The notes: generated from the letters alone by a model not told the origin. Positions 53,217 through 60,966 are shown, numbered from the stretch's first letter. The stretch is DNA of 64,000 bases from an uncultured Erythrobacter sp. (GCA_947503275.1 CANNCZ010000002.1:578733-642732), one strand, 5' to 3'. Made by a program: numbers and translations.

Positions 53217-54641
53217 ATGAACGAGATCAAAGATATGTCGCGCGAGGACCGGTGCCCCGGCCTCAGCTATACCGATATGCTCAATGGCGACACGCGCACT
53301 CCGCCCGATTACCTGTTTGAAGAAACCAATATCGAAATGGGCAATGAGCCGCTTTCAGTTGAGCCCTATATCAGCGAAGATTTCGCCCGGCTCGAACGTG
53401 AGAAATTGTGGCCCAATGTTTGGCTGTTTGCGGCGCGCGAAGATGAGATGCCCGATCCCGGCGATACGGTGGTGTTTGAGATTGCGGGCAAAAGCTTTCT
53501 CCTGATCCGGCAAAAGGATGGCGGCGTGCGTGCGTTCTACAATGCGTGTCTGCACCGCGGGCGCAAATTACGCACCGAATGTGGCACATCGATCCAATTG
53601 CGCTGCCCGTTCCACGGCTTCACATGGCGCAATGATGGGAGCTTGAAAGAGATCCCGAGTGAGTGGGATTTCAAGCACCTTCAAGACAAGGACATGGACC
53701 TGCCTCAGGCGCGCATTGAGCTGTGGCAGGGCTTTGTAATGCTGACCGAAAACCACGATCTGCCGGACTTCAAAACGTGGCTCGGGACACCCGCGTCGCA
53801 TTATGAGCGGTACGATTTCGAAAACCGCTATACCGGCATGTGGATTCAAAAACGGATTCCCGCCAACTGGAAAGCCACCGCCGAAGCATTTATGGAGGCG
53901 TGGCATTCGATCGTCACGCATCCACAATTGCTACCATTCTTGGGTGATGCGAACACACGCTATGATTTGATCGGCGATCATTTCAACCGCGCGATCACGC
54001 CGTCTGGCGTCCTTAGCCCGCACATGAAAGGCAAGGATTCGACCTATGTGCTAGAGAAAATGAATGAGTTTTCCGGCGGAGATGATGCGGACACGAACCG
54101 CCGCTTTGCCGCTGGAGATGGCGCACAAGATTACGATCCGGCTGATCCGCTGGGTGCGCGCAAGGTGCTTGCCGAGGCAGGGCGCCAGGGCTTTGCCGAA
54201 CAATATGGCTATGACTATTCCGATGCATCAGACAGCGAAATTCTCGACAATTTCACTTACAATATCTTTCCGAACTTTGCTCCTTGGATCGGGTTTTTGC
54301 CGACGCTGGTCTATCGCTGGTTGCCCGATGATACGCCGGATTCGTGCATTATGGAGATCCGGCTGTTGTTCCCCACGCCAAAGGGTGAGGAGCGTCCGCG
54401 TTCTGTTGAGATGACCTTCATCCCCGATGATGAACCGTTCGCATGGGCCGCCGATAAAATGGGACCGCAGCTTGCCAATGTGTTCGATCAAGACATGTCC
54501 AATCTGCCGCATGTGCAAACGGGGATGAAGTCGATGAAAGAAGGCAAAATGGAGCTCGGCTCATACCAAGACAGCCGCGTCCGCCATTTCCAGACCACTT
54601 TGAAAAAATATATCGACGGCGAGTTGCCGAAAACGGCATAG
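53217..54641 (+). CDS. Rieske non-haem iron oxygenase, alpha-subunit type (third of three)
   Basis: The protein has 474 residues. Rieske ligands are Cys111, His113, Cys130 and His133 (CLH, CPFH). The iron site is EAWHSIVTH with His230 and His235. It is longer than the other two because of an insert near residues 270-330, including a segment rich in Asp and Ala (GDDADTNRRFAAGDGAQDY). It begins an operon with an SDR and a TIM-barrel protein. Probable hydroxylation or ring oxidation; substrate unknown and redox partners absent from the window. Confidence 0.93.
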   Translation: MNEIKDMSREDRCPGLSYTDMLNGDTRTPPDYLFEETNIEMGNEPLSVEPYISEDFARLEREKLWPNVWLFAAREDEMPDPGDTVVFEIAGKSFLLIRQKDGGVRAFYNACLHRGRKLRTECGTSIQLRCPFHGFTWRNDGSLKEIPSEWDFKHLQDKDMDLPQARIELWQGFVMLTENHDLPDFKTWLGTPASHYERYDFENRYTGMWIQKRIPANWKATAEAFMEAWHSIVTHPQLLPFLGDANTRYDLIGDHFNRAITPSGVLSPHMKGKDSTYVLEKMNEFSGGDDADTNRRFAAGDGAQDYDPADPLGARKVLAEAGRQGFAEQYGYDYSDASDSEILDNFTYNIFPNFAPWIGFLPTLVYRWLPDDTPDSCIMEIRLLFPTPKGEERPRSVEMTFIPDDEPFAWAADKMGPQLANVFDQDMSNLPHVQTGMKSMKEGKMELGSYQDSRVRHFQTTLKKYIDGELPKTA

Positions 54642-54650
54642 GTCCACGCC

Positions 54651-55406
54651 ATGAGCATATCTGTAGATCTTTCGGGGCGCACGGCGCTGATCACGGGCGC
54701 GTCTTCGGGATTGGGCGCGCGGTTCGCGTGCATATTGGCCGAGAATGGCGCCAAAGTGGCGCTGGGCGCACGGCGCAAAGACCGGCTGGAGGCGCTCGCG
54801 GGTAAGATTGGCGCGGATAAAGCCACAGCGGTGGCAATGGATGTGGCGCGAGAGGCGGATATTATCGCTGGCTATGATGCTGCCGAAGCGGCGCTGGGCA
54901 CCGTTGATACGGTGATCGCCAATGCGGGTGTCGATGGCAATGGGATGGCGACCAGCATCAGCGAGGAAGAGATTGAGCACACGCTGGCGATCAACCTCAA
55001 AGGCGCAATCCTAACCGCGCGCGAAGGCGCCAAGCGGATGATTGCAGGCGGAGTTAAGAACGGGCGAATCGTTATGGTCGCCTCGATCACTGCGTTCGAA
55101 CCCTCGCCCGGCCTTGTCGCCTATGCCGCCAGCAAAGCGGGCGTGGTGCAGGCGGCGCGCAGCATGGCGCGAGAATGGGCACGCGCTGGCATTTGCGTGA
55201 ATACGATTTCCCCCGGCTACATCCGGACCGCGATCAATGACGAATGGTTCGATACAGAACCTGGCAAGAAGCAAATCTCACGCTTTCCCAAACGCCGATT
55301 GATGGGCGAAGAGGGGCTAGACGGACCGGTACTCTTCCTGTGCTCAGACGCAGCAGAATTCGTGACCGGCACCAATTTTGTACTGGATGACGGACAAACG
55401 CTGTGA
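54651..55406 (+). CDS. Short-chain dehydrogenase/reductase
   Basis: The 251-residue SDR has TGASSGLGARF, GARRKDR (basic residues, NADP preference), IANAG, the Ser in VASITAF and catalytic YAASK. The C-terminal NFVLDDGQTL is typical. It follows the third Rieske gene by nine bases and overlaps the TIM-barrel gene by four (GTGA), so it probably oxidises the hydroxyl introduced by that oxygenase or reduces the resulting ketone. Confidence 0.92.
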   Translation: MSISVDLSGRTALITGASSGLGARFACILAENGAKVALGARRKDRLEALAGKIGADKATAVAMDVAREADIIAGYDAAEAALGTVDTVIANAGVDGNGMATSISEEEIEHTLAINLKGAILTAREGAKRMIAGGVKNGRIVMVASITAFEPSPGLVAYAASKAGVVQAARSMAREWARAGICVNTISPGYIRTAINDEWFDTEPGKKQISRFPKRRLMGEEGLDGPVLFLCSDAAEFVTGTNFVLDDGQTL

Positions 55407-56212
55407 CAATCCGGCGGATCTCGCTTGCAGCTGGGATCATGCCCGAAGCCTCGCCAACACAGCTTGTGGAAGCTGCGGCTTCTGCTGAATTCGATTTTGG
55501 CGGGATGTGGGTGGAGCGCGATGACTGGACCGCCGCCACCACTCGCGCGATCGCGACGCAACTGAGCGATGCCGGGGTTCGGCTGCTCGATGTTGAGGTT
55601 GCGTGGATCATGCCCGGCAAACCTGATCCATGGCTTTGCGAACTGGTTGATATCGCAGCGGAACTGGGCGCGCCCAACCTGCTGTGCGTGTCAAGCGATC
55701 CCGATCTTTCGGCAACGGCAGCAAAGCTCCAGATGATGGTGGACCGTGCCGCTGGAACAGGTGTTCGGGTAAATCTTGAATTCGGACTTTTTACCGAAGT
55801 CAAGACAATCCACGATGCGATCAGCATTCTGGATCGAGTCGATGGCGCGCAGAAAGGGCTGCTATGCGATCCGTTGCACTGGTCACGTTCGGGCGGAACC
55901 ACCGATGATCTGCAGAGGGTTCATCCAACATTGTTCGGCTATGCGCAGCTCTGCGATGCCCCTGCGGAGCCCCCTGATCTCAGCAACATGGACGCGATCA
56001 TAGACGATGCGGTCAACCGACGCATCGCCGTTGGTCAGGGCGGTCTACCATTGAATGGCTTCGTGGACGCATTGCCAAACGACCTGATCTTCGCAATTGA
56101 AGAGCGTTCCGAAACGCTTCGAACGCAATTTCCCGATCTCAATTCCCGCGCCAAAGAAGTGGCACGCAAGACCCGAGCGTGGCTTGATCGCTATGACCGC
56201 GAGACTTTGTGA
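55403..56212 (+). CDS. Xylose-isomerase-like TIM-barrel protein
   Basis: The protein has 269 residues starting with GTG 55403. It has the AP-endonuclease-2/sugar-phosphate-isomerase barrel: conserved acidic metal ligands are visible in RVNLEFG (Glu), LLCDPLHW (Asp then His), YAQLCDAP (Gln, Asp) and IFAIEERS (Glu). Such enzymes isomerise or epimerise hydroxy-ketones, or dehydrate inosose-like rings. In this setting it may act on an alicyclic alpha-hydroxyketone rather than on a sugar (inference). Confidence 0.84.
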   Translation: MTIRRISLAAGIMPEASPTQLVEAAASAEFDFGGMWVERDDWTAATTRAIATQLSDAGVRLLDVEVAWIMPGKPDPWLCELVDIAAELGAPNLLCVSSDPDLSATAAKLQMMVDRAAGTGVRVNLEFGLFTEVKTIHDAISILDRVDGAQKGLLCDPLHWSRSGGTTDDLQRVHPTLFGYAQLCDAPAEPPDLSNMDAIIDDAVNRRIAVGQGGLPLNGFVDALPNDLIFAIEERSETLRTQFPDLNSRAKEVARKTRAWLDRYDRETL

Positions 56213-56373
56213 CCTTCCCAGGTGATCTCTACGCGCCGCTGGTCCAAAACGCATATCTTGTACCCAACCTTGAAGATGCGTGCGCGCGACTCAACAAAGC
56301 CTTGGGCGTCGGTCCGTTCAATGGTGGAAGCGAAGCAGAACCCAGAAACGCCGAAGTACGACCTTTCGACTGA
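56209..56373 (+). pseudogene. Truncated VOC protein remnant
   Basis: GTG 56209 overlaps the TIM-barrel stop by four bases, the coupling used throughout the island. The 54-codon frame reads LVQNAYLVPNLEDACARLNK then ALGVGPF, which is a VOC N-terminal module very similar to VMQLAFVPDD...GVGPF in the protein at 52582. It then runs into a TGA at 56371. Downstream in the same frame RVALLFY could be a further remnant, but the convergent NTF2-fold gene ends at 56405. I read this as a third VOC gene cut short by deletion. A functional short protein is not excluded. Confidence 0.5.
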
Positions 56374-56404
56374 TCGGATCGGCGCGTCGCGCTGCTGTTT
56401 TACC

Positions 56405-56794
56405 TCAGCCCGCCTTCGCCGCAACTTCAGCCGCGTCGAAGTAGTGGATGCGCAACGCCTTCAGCAAGCCGTCTTCAAAACTACCGCATTCGTTGACCGT
56501 TTGGCTGAATGTTTCGCCGGTGCGCTTTGACGTCATGGTCAGTGTCAGGACAGTGACGGCGTGAGTATCGCCGCCTGTGATATCGTGAATATCGACATTG
56601 GCGCTGGCCCAAGTGCCATACATCGCCGCAGCGCAACGTTGTAGGGCATCCTTGCCGCGCCATTCCCCGCCAAAGGGCAAGCATTCCGCTTCATAAAGCA
56701 CAAAATCGGGGTGGAGCAGGCTTTCGACCCGCTCCCAATCCTGCGCTCCCGCGGCTGCGTAGACCGCCTGCAACATTTCGCGCGGACTGGTCAT
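56405..56794 (-). CDS. SnoaL-like/NTF2-fold protein
   Basis: The protein is 129 residues from ATG 56794, five bases after the stop of the lipoyl-domain gene; a TTG at 56815 would overlap that gene. MLQAVYAAAGAQDWERVESLL and LLHPDFVLYEAECLPFGGEW mark the SnoaL fold. The Arg-x-Asp of epoxide hydrolases is absent. It is the last gene of a five-gene unit with the E1/lipoyl genes and an SDR. Role unknown. Confidence 0.84.
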   Translation of the reverse strand: MTSPREMLQAVYAAAGAQDWERVESLLHPDFVLYEAECLPFGGEWRGKDALQRCAAAMYGTWASANVDIHDITGGDTHAVTVLTLTMTSKRTGETFSQTVNECGSFEDGLLKALRIHYFDAAEVAAKAG

Positions 56795-56798
56795 ACGT

Positions 56799-57029
56799 TC
56801 ATCCAATTGTGCCAATAATGTCGCCGACCTTGTATTTCACACCTTCTTCGCCGGTCGGACGAATGACGCCTGCGGCTTGCGCTTCGATTTCGACCGTCGT
56901 TTTATCAGTCTCGGCGGTGTAGATGATATCGCCCTTCGCGACTTCCTCTCCCTCGCCAAACATCCATTCCGCCAAAGTCACCTCGGTTGCGCTCATGCCG
57001 AGTTTTGGGATGCGGATTTCCTCAGCCAT
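56799..57029 (-). CDS. Stand-alone lipoyl-domain protein
   Basis: The protein is only 76 residues and consists of one biotinyl/lipoyl hammerhead domain. The modified lysine is Lys43 in AETDKTTVEIEA, the lipoate-type context. The peripheral-subunit-binding and acyltransferase domains of a normal E2 are missing, and no E2 or E3 gene is in the window. It lies one base after E1beta in the same operon, so it probably carries lipoate for that E1 pair and either uses an E2 core encoded elsewhere or works like a free lipoyl carrier. Confidence 0.9.
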   Translation of the reverse strand: MAEEIRIPKLGMSATEVTLAEWMFGEGEEVAKGDIIYTAETDKTTVEIEAQAAGVIRPTGEEGVKYKVGDIIGTIG

Positions 57030-58016
57030 TTATGCCTTCCCCACCGATGCTTTGATCTGCTCGGCAAGATCACTCTTTTGCGGAATCCACGCCTGTTCCA
57101 GATGCGTTGCGAATGGCACTGCGGAGAATGTCCCACCGATGCGACGCACGGGGCCTTTGAGGCTATCCCAGCATTTCTCTTGAATGTTCGCCGCGATTTC
57201 CGCGCCGGTGCCGAACGGGCGAACCGCTTCATGCAAAGTGATCGCGCGGCCCGTTTTTCTGACCGATGCCAGCACCGTCTCCTCATCATAAGGCGCGATA
57301 GTGCGCAAATCGATCACCTCAACGCTGACGCCCTCTTTCTCAAGATCACCGGCCACTTCCAGCGCGTCGAGCACGGTGCGGCCGTAAGTGATAAGCGAAA
57401 TGTCGGTGCCCTCTTTTGCCACAGCAGCTTTGCCCAAAGGCACGCGGTAACCGGGGCCGGGATCTTCGGATGTCAGACCGTAACAAAGGATGTTTTCGAT
57501 AAAGATCACAGGGTCATTCGCATCAATCGCAGACCGCATCAGCCCACGCGCATCGGCGGCGTTGGACGGGGTGACGACATGAATTCCAGCGACATGGGCA
57601 AACCATGCCTCCAGCATATCAGAATGCTGCCCGCCAAAGCCGACGCCAACGCCGGTGGTGGTGCGGATGACGATCGGGCACGGCGTCTGACCGCCGGACA
57701 TAAACCGCAACTTGGCCGCGTGATTGACGATTTGATCCATGCACACGCCGACAAAGTTCATCAGCATGATCTCGGCAATTGGCCGTTGTCCCGCAAGCGC
57801 GGCGCCCACAGCCGCACCTATGATTGCGGTTTCGGAAATCGGCGTCGCGCGGATGCGGTTTTCGCCGTATTTTTCGGAGAGGCCAGAGGTAATCTTAAAC
57901 ACTCCGCCGCCCTGTTTGGCAGCGACATCTTCGCCGAGGCAGAACACGCCATCATCTTCGGCCATAGCTTCGTCAATGGCGAGGTTAAGCGCCTGCGTCA
58001 TGGTAATCTCGGCCAT
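57030..58016 (-). CDS. Thiamine-dependent 2-oxoacid/acetoin dehydrogenase E1 beta subunit
   Basis: The 328-residue subunit has the E1beta landmarks LGEDVAAKQGGGVFKIT, PISETAIIGAAVGAALAG and the transketolase C-terminal RTIAPYDEETVLASVRKTGR. With E1alpha it would decarboxylate a 2-oxo acid or cleave an alpha-diketone/acetoin-type ketone using thiamine diphosphate and pass the acyl group to lipoate. The beta subunit supplies the Glu that activates the cofactor (LGED). Its ATG overlaps the E1alpha stop. Confidence 0.92.
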   Translation of the reverse strand: MAEITMTQALNLAIDEAMAEDDGVFCLGEDVAAKQGGGVFKITSGLSEKYGENRIRATPISETAIIGAAVGAALAGQRPIAEIMLMNFVGVCMDQIVNHAAKLRFMSGGQTPCPIVIRTTTGVGVGFGGQHSDMLEAWFAHVAGIHVVTPSNAADARGLMRSAIDANDPVIFIENILCYGLTSEDPGPGYRVPLGKAAVAKEGTDISLITYGRTVLDALEVAGDLEKEGVSVEVIDLRTIAPYDEETVLASVRKTGRAITLHEAVRPFGTGAEIAANIQEKCWDSLKGPVRRIGGTFSAVPFATHLEQAWIPQKSDLAEQIKASVGKA

Positions 58017-58984
58017 TATGCAGTCTCCTCAAGCACGTCTTTGTAGATCTCGTCAGTGTCCGGCAGCGGCGCATCAAGCGCATGTTGAACCGCCGCGTCG
58101 ATATCTGCATCGATACCCGCGACAATCGCGTCGAGCTCAGCTTCAGTAAACTGCCGCTCCAGCATCACTTTGCGCAATTTGGGTAGCGGGTCTTCGGCTG
58201 CCATTTCGGCCAGATGTTCTGGCGGCATGTACGAGAAGTCCGAGCCAAAGAAATGCCCCATCATGCGGTAACACATCGCCTCGACCAGCACGGGTCCTTT
58301 GCCGCTACGGGCATGAGCAACCGCCTCTTCCATTGCCGGATAGACCGCGTTCACATCATTCCCGTCGACCTTGATCCCCTTCATCCCGTAGCCGGCCGCG
58401 CGGCTATGGATGTCGACGCTGTCCGTGTGATCGGCATAGGCGGTGTGTTCGCCGTAACGGTTATTTTGGCACAGGAAGACGACGGGCAGTTTATACAGCT
58501 GCGCCATGTTCATCGCTTCGTGAAAGCCGCCAATATTGGCCGCGCCGTCGCCAAAGCTGACCAACGTCACCTTGCCATCACCGTTGTTCTGGCTCGCCAT
58601 GGCCAAACCGTTGGCGATGGGGATGCCCGATCCGACCACTCCGGTCGTCACCATGATCCCTGTATCGGGATCGGTGATGTGCATCGTGCCGCCTTTGCCT
58701 TTGCATGTGCCGGTGGCTTTGCCGAGGCATTCACCCCACCATTTCTCAATCGGAATGCCCTTGGCAGTTTGTTCGCCCTGCCCACGATAGGTGCACACGA
58801 CGTAATCATCGTCTTCCAACGCAGCCATGGCAGCGGCGGAAACCAGCTCTTGCCCGCGCACACAGTAATACATGACGGCAACCTTGCCCTGCATCAGCAG
58901 CTCACGGAATTTTTCATCCGTGCGGTTCACCTTCATCGTGCGCGTATAGACGTCGAGCAGTTTGTCGCGGTTGATTTCAGCCAT
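58016..58984 (-). CDS. Thiamine-dependent 2-oxoacid/acetoin dehydrogenase E1 alpha subunit
   Basis: The 322-residue subunit carries the thiamine-diphosphate motif FGDGAANIGGFHEA ... LCQNN (residues 144-175). GGTMHITDPDTGIMVTTGVVGSG is the conserved phosphorylation-loop region. The short length and lack of an N-terminal extension fit the acetoin-dehydrogenase-like (AcoA) group better than pyruvate dehydrogenase. Together with E1beta and the free lipoyl domain it may cleave a ketone fragment of the island substrate; the true substrate is unknown. Confidence 0.92.
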   Translation of the reverse strand: MAEINRDKLLDVYTRTMKVNRTDEKFRELLMQGKVAVMYYCVRGQELVSAAAMAALEDDDYVVCTYRGQGEQTAKGIPIEKWWGECLGKATGTCKGKGGTMHITDPDTGIMVTTGVVGSGIPIANGLAMASQNNGDGKVTLVSFGDGAANIGGFHEAMNMAQLYKLPVVFLCQNNRYGEHTAYADHTDSVDIHSRAAGYGMKGIKVDGNDVNAVYPAMEEAVAHARSGKGPVLVEAMCYRMMGHFFGSDFSYMPPEHLAEMAAEDPLPKLRKVMLERQFTEAELDAIVAGIDADIDAAVQHALDAPLPDTDEIYKDVLEETA

Positions 58985-59014
58985 AGGGTCGGGCCTTTTC
59001 TTGAAGGGTTGGGA

Positions 59015-59779
59015 TTAGAACTGAACGCGTTGCGTGAAGCCGCCATCGACGACGATGTTCGATCCGGTCATGTAGGGGACCGCCGGGCTGGCGGTGAAGA
59101 CGATGGCATTCGCGACTTCTTGGTCATTGCCAAACCGCCCCATCGGCATTTTTGCCAGAGTTCCATTGAACAATTCAGGCATTGCGCCTTCAATCACTTC
59201 CCAATTGCCGCCAGGATAATAGATCGCGCCGGGCGACACACAATTTACGCGTATGCCTTGCGGGGCGAGCGCTTGAGAAAGCTGCGAACCATAAGTGATC
59301 AACGCGGCCTTCATCGCGTTAAAGGCCTGAGGTGCGATGAACGTCTCAAGCGCGGCGGTTGAACTCATAAACACGATCGAGCCGCTGCTCGATTGTGCGA
59401 GATGCGGCGTCAGTGCCTCCACTCCATTCACCGCGCCCATAATGTCAAAGTCGAGCGTCGCCTGCCAATCACCCGTGCCACCAGTGCCCGAGGTCGAAGC
59501 GGTGTGAATGAAGATATCGCATCCGTCCAGCTCACCGGCGGCTTTTCCCAGCCAGGCTTTGTAAGCGTCACCGCCGCCTGCCATATCGAACACTTCGGCG
59601 AAGACTTTGCCCGGTCCGGCGGCATCAATCTCAGCTTTCGCAGCTTCGATCTTGTCTTCCTTGCGGCTGAAAAAGGCAACATCGGCCCCCTCTGCTGCAA
59701 ACAGTTTGAGCGATGCAAGGCCAAGACCGTGCGCTCCGCCGTTCATGATGACTTTCTTGCCTTTAAGTCCCAGATCCAT
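59015..59779 (-). CDS. SDR-fold protein with Phe in place of the catalytic Tyr
   Basis: The protein is 254 residues from ATG 59779 (GGGAGAG upstream). The fold is clearly SDR (NGGAHGLGLA loop, FSRKEDK basic residues, VDGGFTQ end). The catalytic pair is altered: QAFNAMK has Phe153 four residues before Lys157, and NNAG is HTAS. A Tyr-to-Phe change normally abolishes proton transfer, so it may be a binding protein or use another donor. It is the first gene of the SDR-E1alpha-E1beta-lipoyl-NTF2 unit. Confidence 0.88.
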   Translation of the reverse strand: MDLGLKGKKVIMNGGAHGLGLASLKLFAAEGADVAFFSRKEDKIEAAKAEIDAAGPGKVFAEVFDMAGGGDAYKAWLGKAAGELDGCDIFIHTASTSGTGGTGDWQATLDFDIMGAVNGVEALTPHLAQSSSGSIVFMSSTAALETFIAPQAFNAMKAALITYGSQLSQALAPQGIRVNCVSPGAIYYPGGNWEVIEGAMPELFNGTLAKMPMGRFGNDQEVANAIVFTASPAVPYMTGSNIVVDGGFTQRVQF

Positions 59780-59847
59780 TGCTCGCTCTCCCAACTGGTT
59801 GATTGTTGGCAAAGCGATAGCGGAGCCTGACGCGCAGGCGTATCGTC

Positions 59848-59855
59848 AAAAGTGT
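59848..59855. promoter_or_regulatory. AAAAGTGT element upstream of the E1/lipoyl operon
   Basis: On the minus strand, CACACTTTTGACGATACGCC lies about 70 bases before the SDR start (59779). Its first half matches the elements at 35435-35461 and 37863-37886; the GGTGC half is not present. It is the only copy in a non-divergent region. Confidence 0.3.
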
Positions 59856-59872
59856 GGGGGGACAGGGGGAAA

Positions 59873-59947
59873 TGGTGCCACGAGAGGGAATTGAACTCTC
59901 GACCTCGTCATTACCAATGACGCGCTCTACCACTGAGCTACCGCGGC
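59873..59947 (-). tRNA. tRNA-Thr (anticodon GGU), CCA encoded
   Basis: Read on the minus strand from 59947 the gene starts GCCGCGG and folds into a cloverleaf. The acceptor stem GCCGCGG pairs with TCGTGGC (two G-U pairs), the D arm is AGCTCAGTGGTAGAGC, the anticodon arm CGTCA-TTGGTAA-TGACG gives GGT, and the T arm GAGAG-TTCAATT-CCCTC contains one A-C mismatch. The CCA end is encoded. GGU reads ACC/ACU threonine codons. Its 3' end faces the catabolic island, 94 bases from the first island gene on that side. Confidence 0.95.
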
Positions 59948-60069
59948 ATATTTCAAGACGCGCGCCTATCAAGCGGTGCGCGGCCATTGTCAAGCTTAGC
60001 TTGAAGCGTTTTTGCTGTGCCGCCGCTTCGCCACTTGAGCACGGAGCCAATAGCTGCAAGGCATGAAGC

Positions 60070-60231
60070 ATGAGTGAAGATGCTGATACCACAAAGTCAC
60101 CCGCATTAAGCAAAGAAGAGCGGCTCGCGGCCAAGTTGCGCGAAAACCTGCGTCGCCGAAAGGCGCAAAGTCGCGCTCAGAGTGATGATTCGGCGCAAAG
60201 CGGGGTTCCCAAAGGCAATTCGCAAAGCTAA
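60070..60231 (+). CDS. Small basic protein of 53 residues, function unknown
   Basis: ATG 60070 to TAA 60231. The protein has an acidic/Ser-Thr start, then SKEERLAAKLRENLRRRKAQ, an amphipathic, strongly basic helix with alternating Leu and Arg/Lys, and a Ser/Gln-rich polar tail. Short proteins with such a helix are common in sphingomonads in front of gpmA, as far as I recall. It may bind RNA, DNA or the ribosome; this is speculation from charge. It lies 38 bases before gpmA on the same strand and uses codons like its neighbours. Confidence 0.75.
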   Translation: MSEDADTTKSPALSKEERLAAKLRENLRRRKAQSRAQSDDSAQSGVPKGNSQS

Positions 60232-60269
60232 CGCGTGGTGCTCCCAATCCATCAGGAGCGAATTCTCCC

Positions 60270-60956
60270 GTGCCCAAACTGATCCTCGTGCGCCATGGTC
60301 AAAGCCAGTGGAACCTCGAAAACCGTTTTACCGGATGGTGGGACGTCGATCTGACGGACAAAGGCGTGGCAGAGGCAAAGGCTGCTGGGGTGTTGATGCA
60401 GGACAAAGGCGTGCTGCCAACGGTCTGTTTCACATCATTTCAAACGCGCGCCATCCTGACACTCAATCTGGCATTGGAGCAGATCGGCCGCCTGTGGCTT
60501 CCCGTGACAAAGGATTGGCGTTTGAATGAACGCCATTATGGCGGGCTGACGGGTCTGAATAAGCAGGAAACGCGCGACAAGCATGGTGATGAGCAAGTGC
60601 ACATTTGGCGCCGCAGCTTCGACACGCCGCCTCCACCGATGGAGCCGGGTAGCGAATATGACCCGGGCGCCGACCCGCGTTATGACGGGATCGACGTTCC
60701 CAATACAGAAAGCCTGAAACTGACGATTGAGCGGGTGCTGCCCTATTGGGAGAGCGATATTCTTCCCATTCTGGCGAGTGGTGAAACCGTGATTATCTCT
60801 GCCCATGGCAACAGCCTGCGCGCATTGGTAAAGCATCTCTCGAACATTTCCGATGAGGACATCACCGGACTGGAGATTCCCACCGGGCAACCGATCATCT
60901 ATGACTTTGATGACAATATGGTGCCGGGCGAACGGTATTATCTGAAGGACAGCTGA
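60270..60956 (+). CDS. gpmA: 2,3-bisphosphoglycerate-dependent phosphoglycerate mutase
   Basis: GpmA interconverts 3- and 2-phosphoglycerate in glycolysis. The phosphohistidine is His9 in [10 protein letters not shown], followed by [20 protein letters not shown] and the second catalytic His in SAHGNSLRA. At 228 residues the length is normal for the cofactor-dependent enzyme. It heads a gpmA-purE-purK-folA-ribF gene series with gaps of 10 bases or less. Confidence 0.97.
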   Translation: MPKLILVRHGQSQWNLENRFTGWWDVDLTDKGVAEAKAAGVLMQDKGVLPTVCFTSFQTRAILTLNLALEQIGRLWLPVTKDWRLNERHYGGLTGLNKQETRDKHGDEQVHIWRRSFDTPPPPMEPGSEYDPGADPRYDGIDVPNTESLKLTIERVLPYWESDILPILASGETVIISAHGNSLRALVKHLSNISDEDITGLEIPTGQPIIYDFDDNMVPGERYYLKDS

Positions 60957-60966
60957 GGGGCGGATT

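Noticed and set aside
56222..56530. Plus-strand open frame of 102 codons over the end of the NTF2-fold gene
   Set aside because: It is the antisense shadow of the NTF2-fold gene and out of frame with the VOC remnant; no domain is recognisable.
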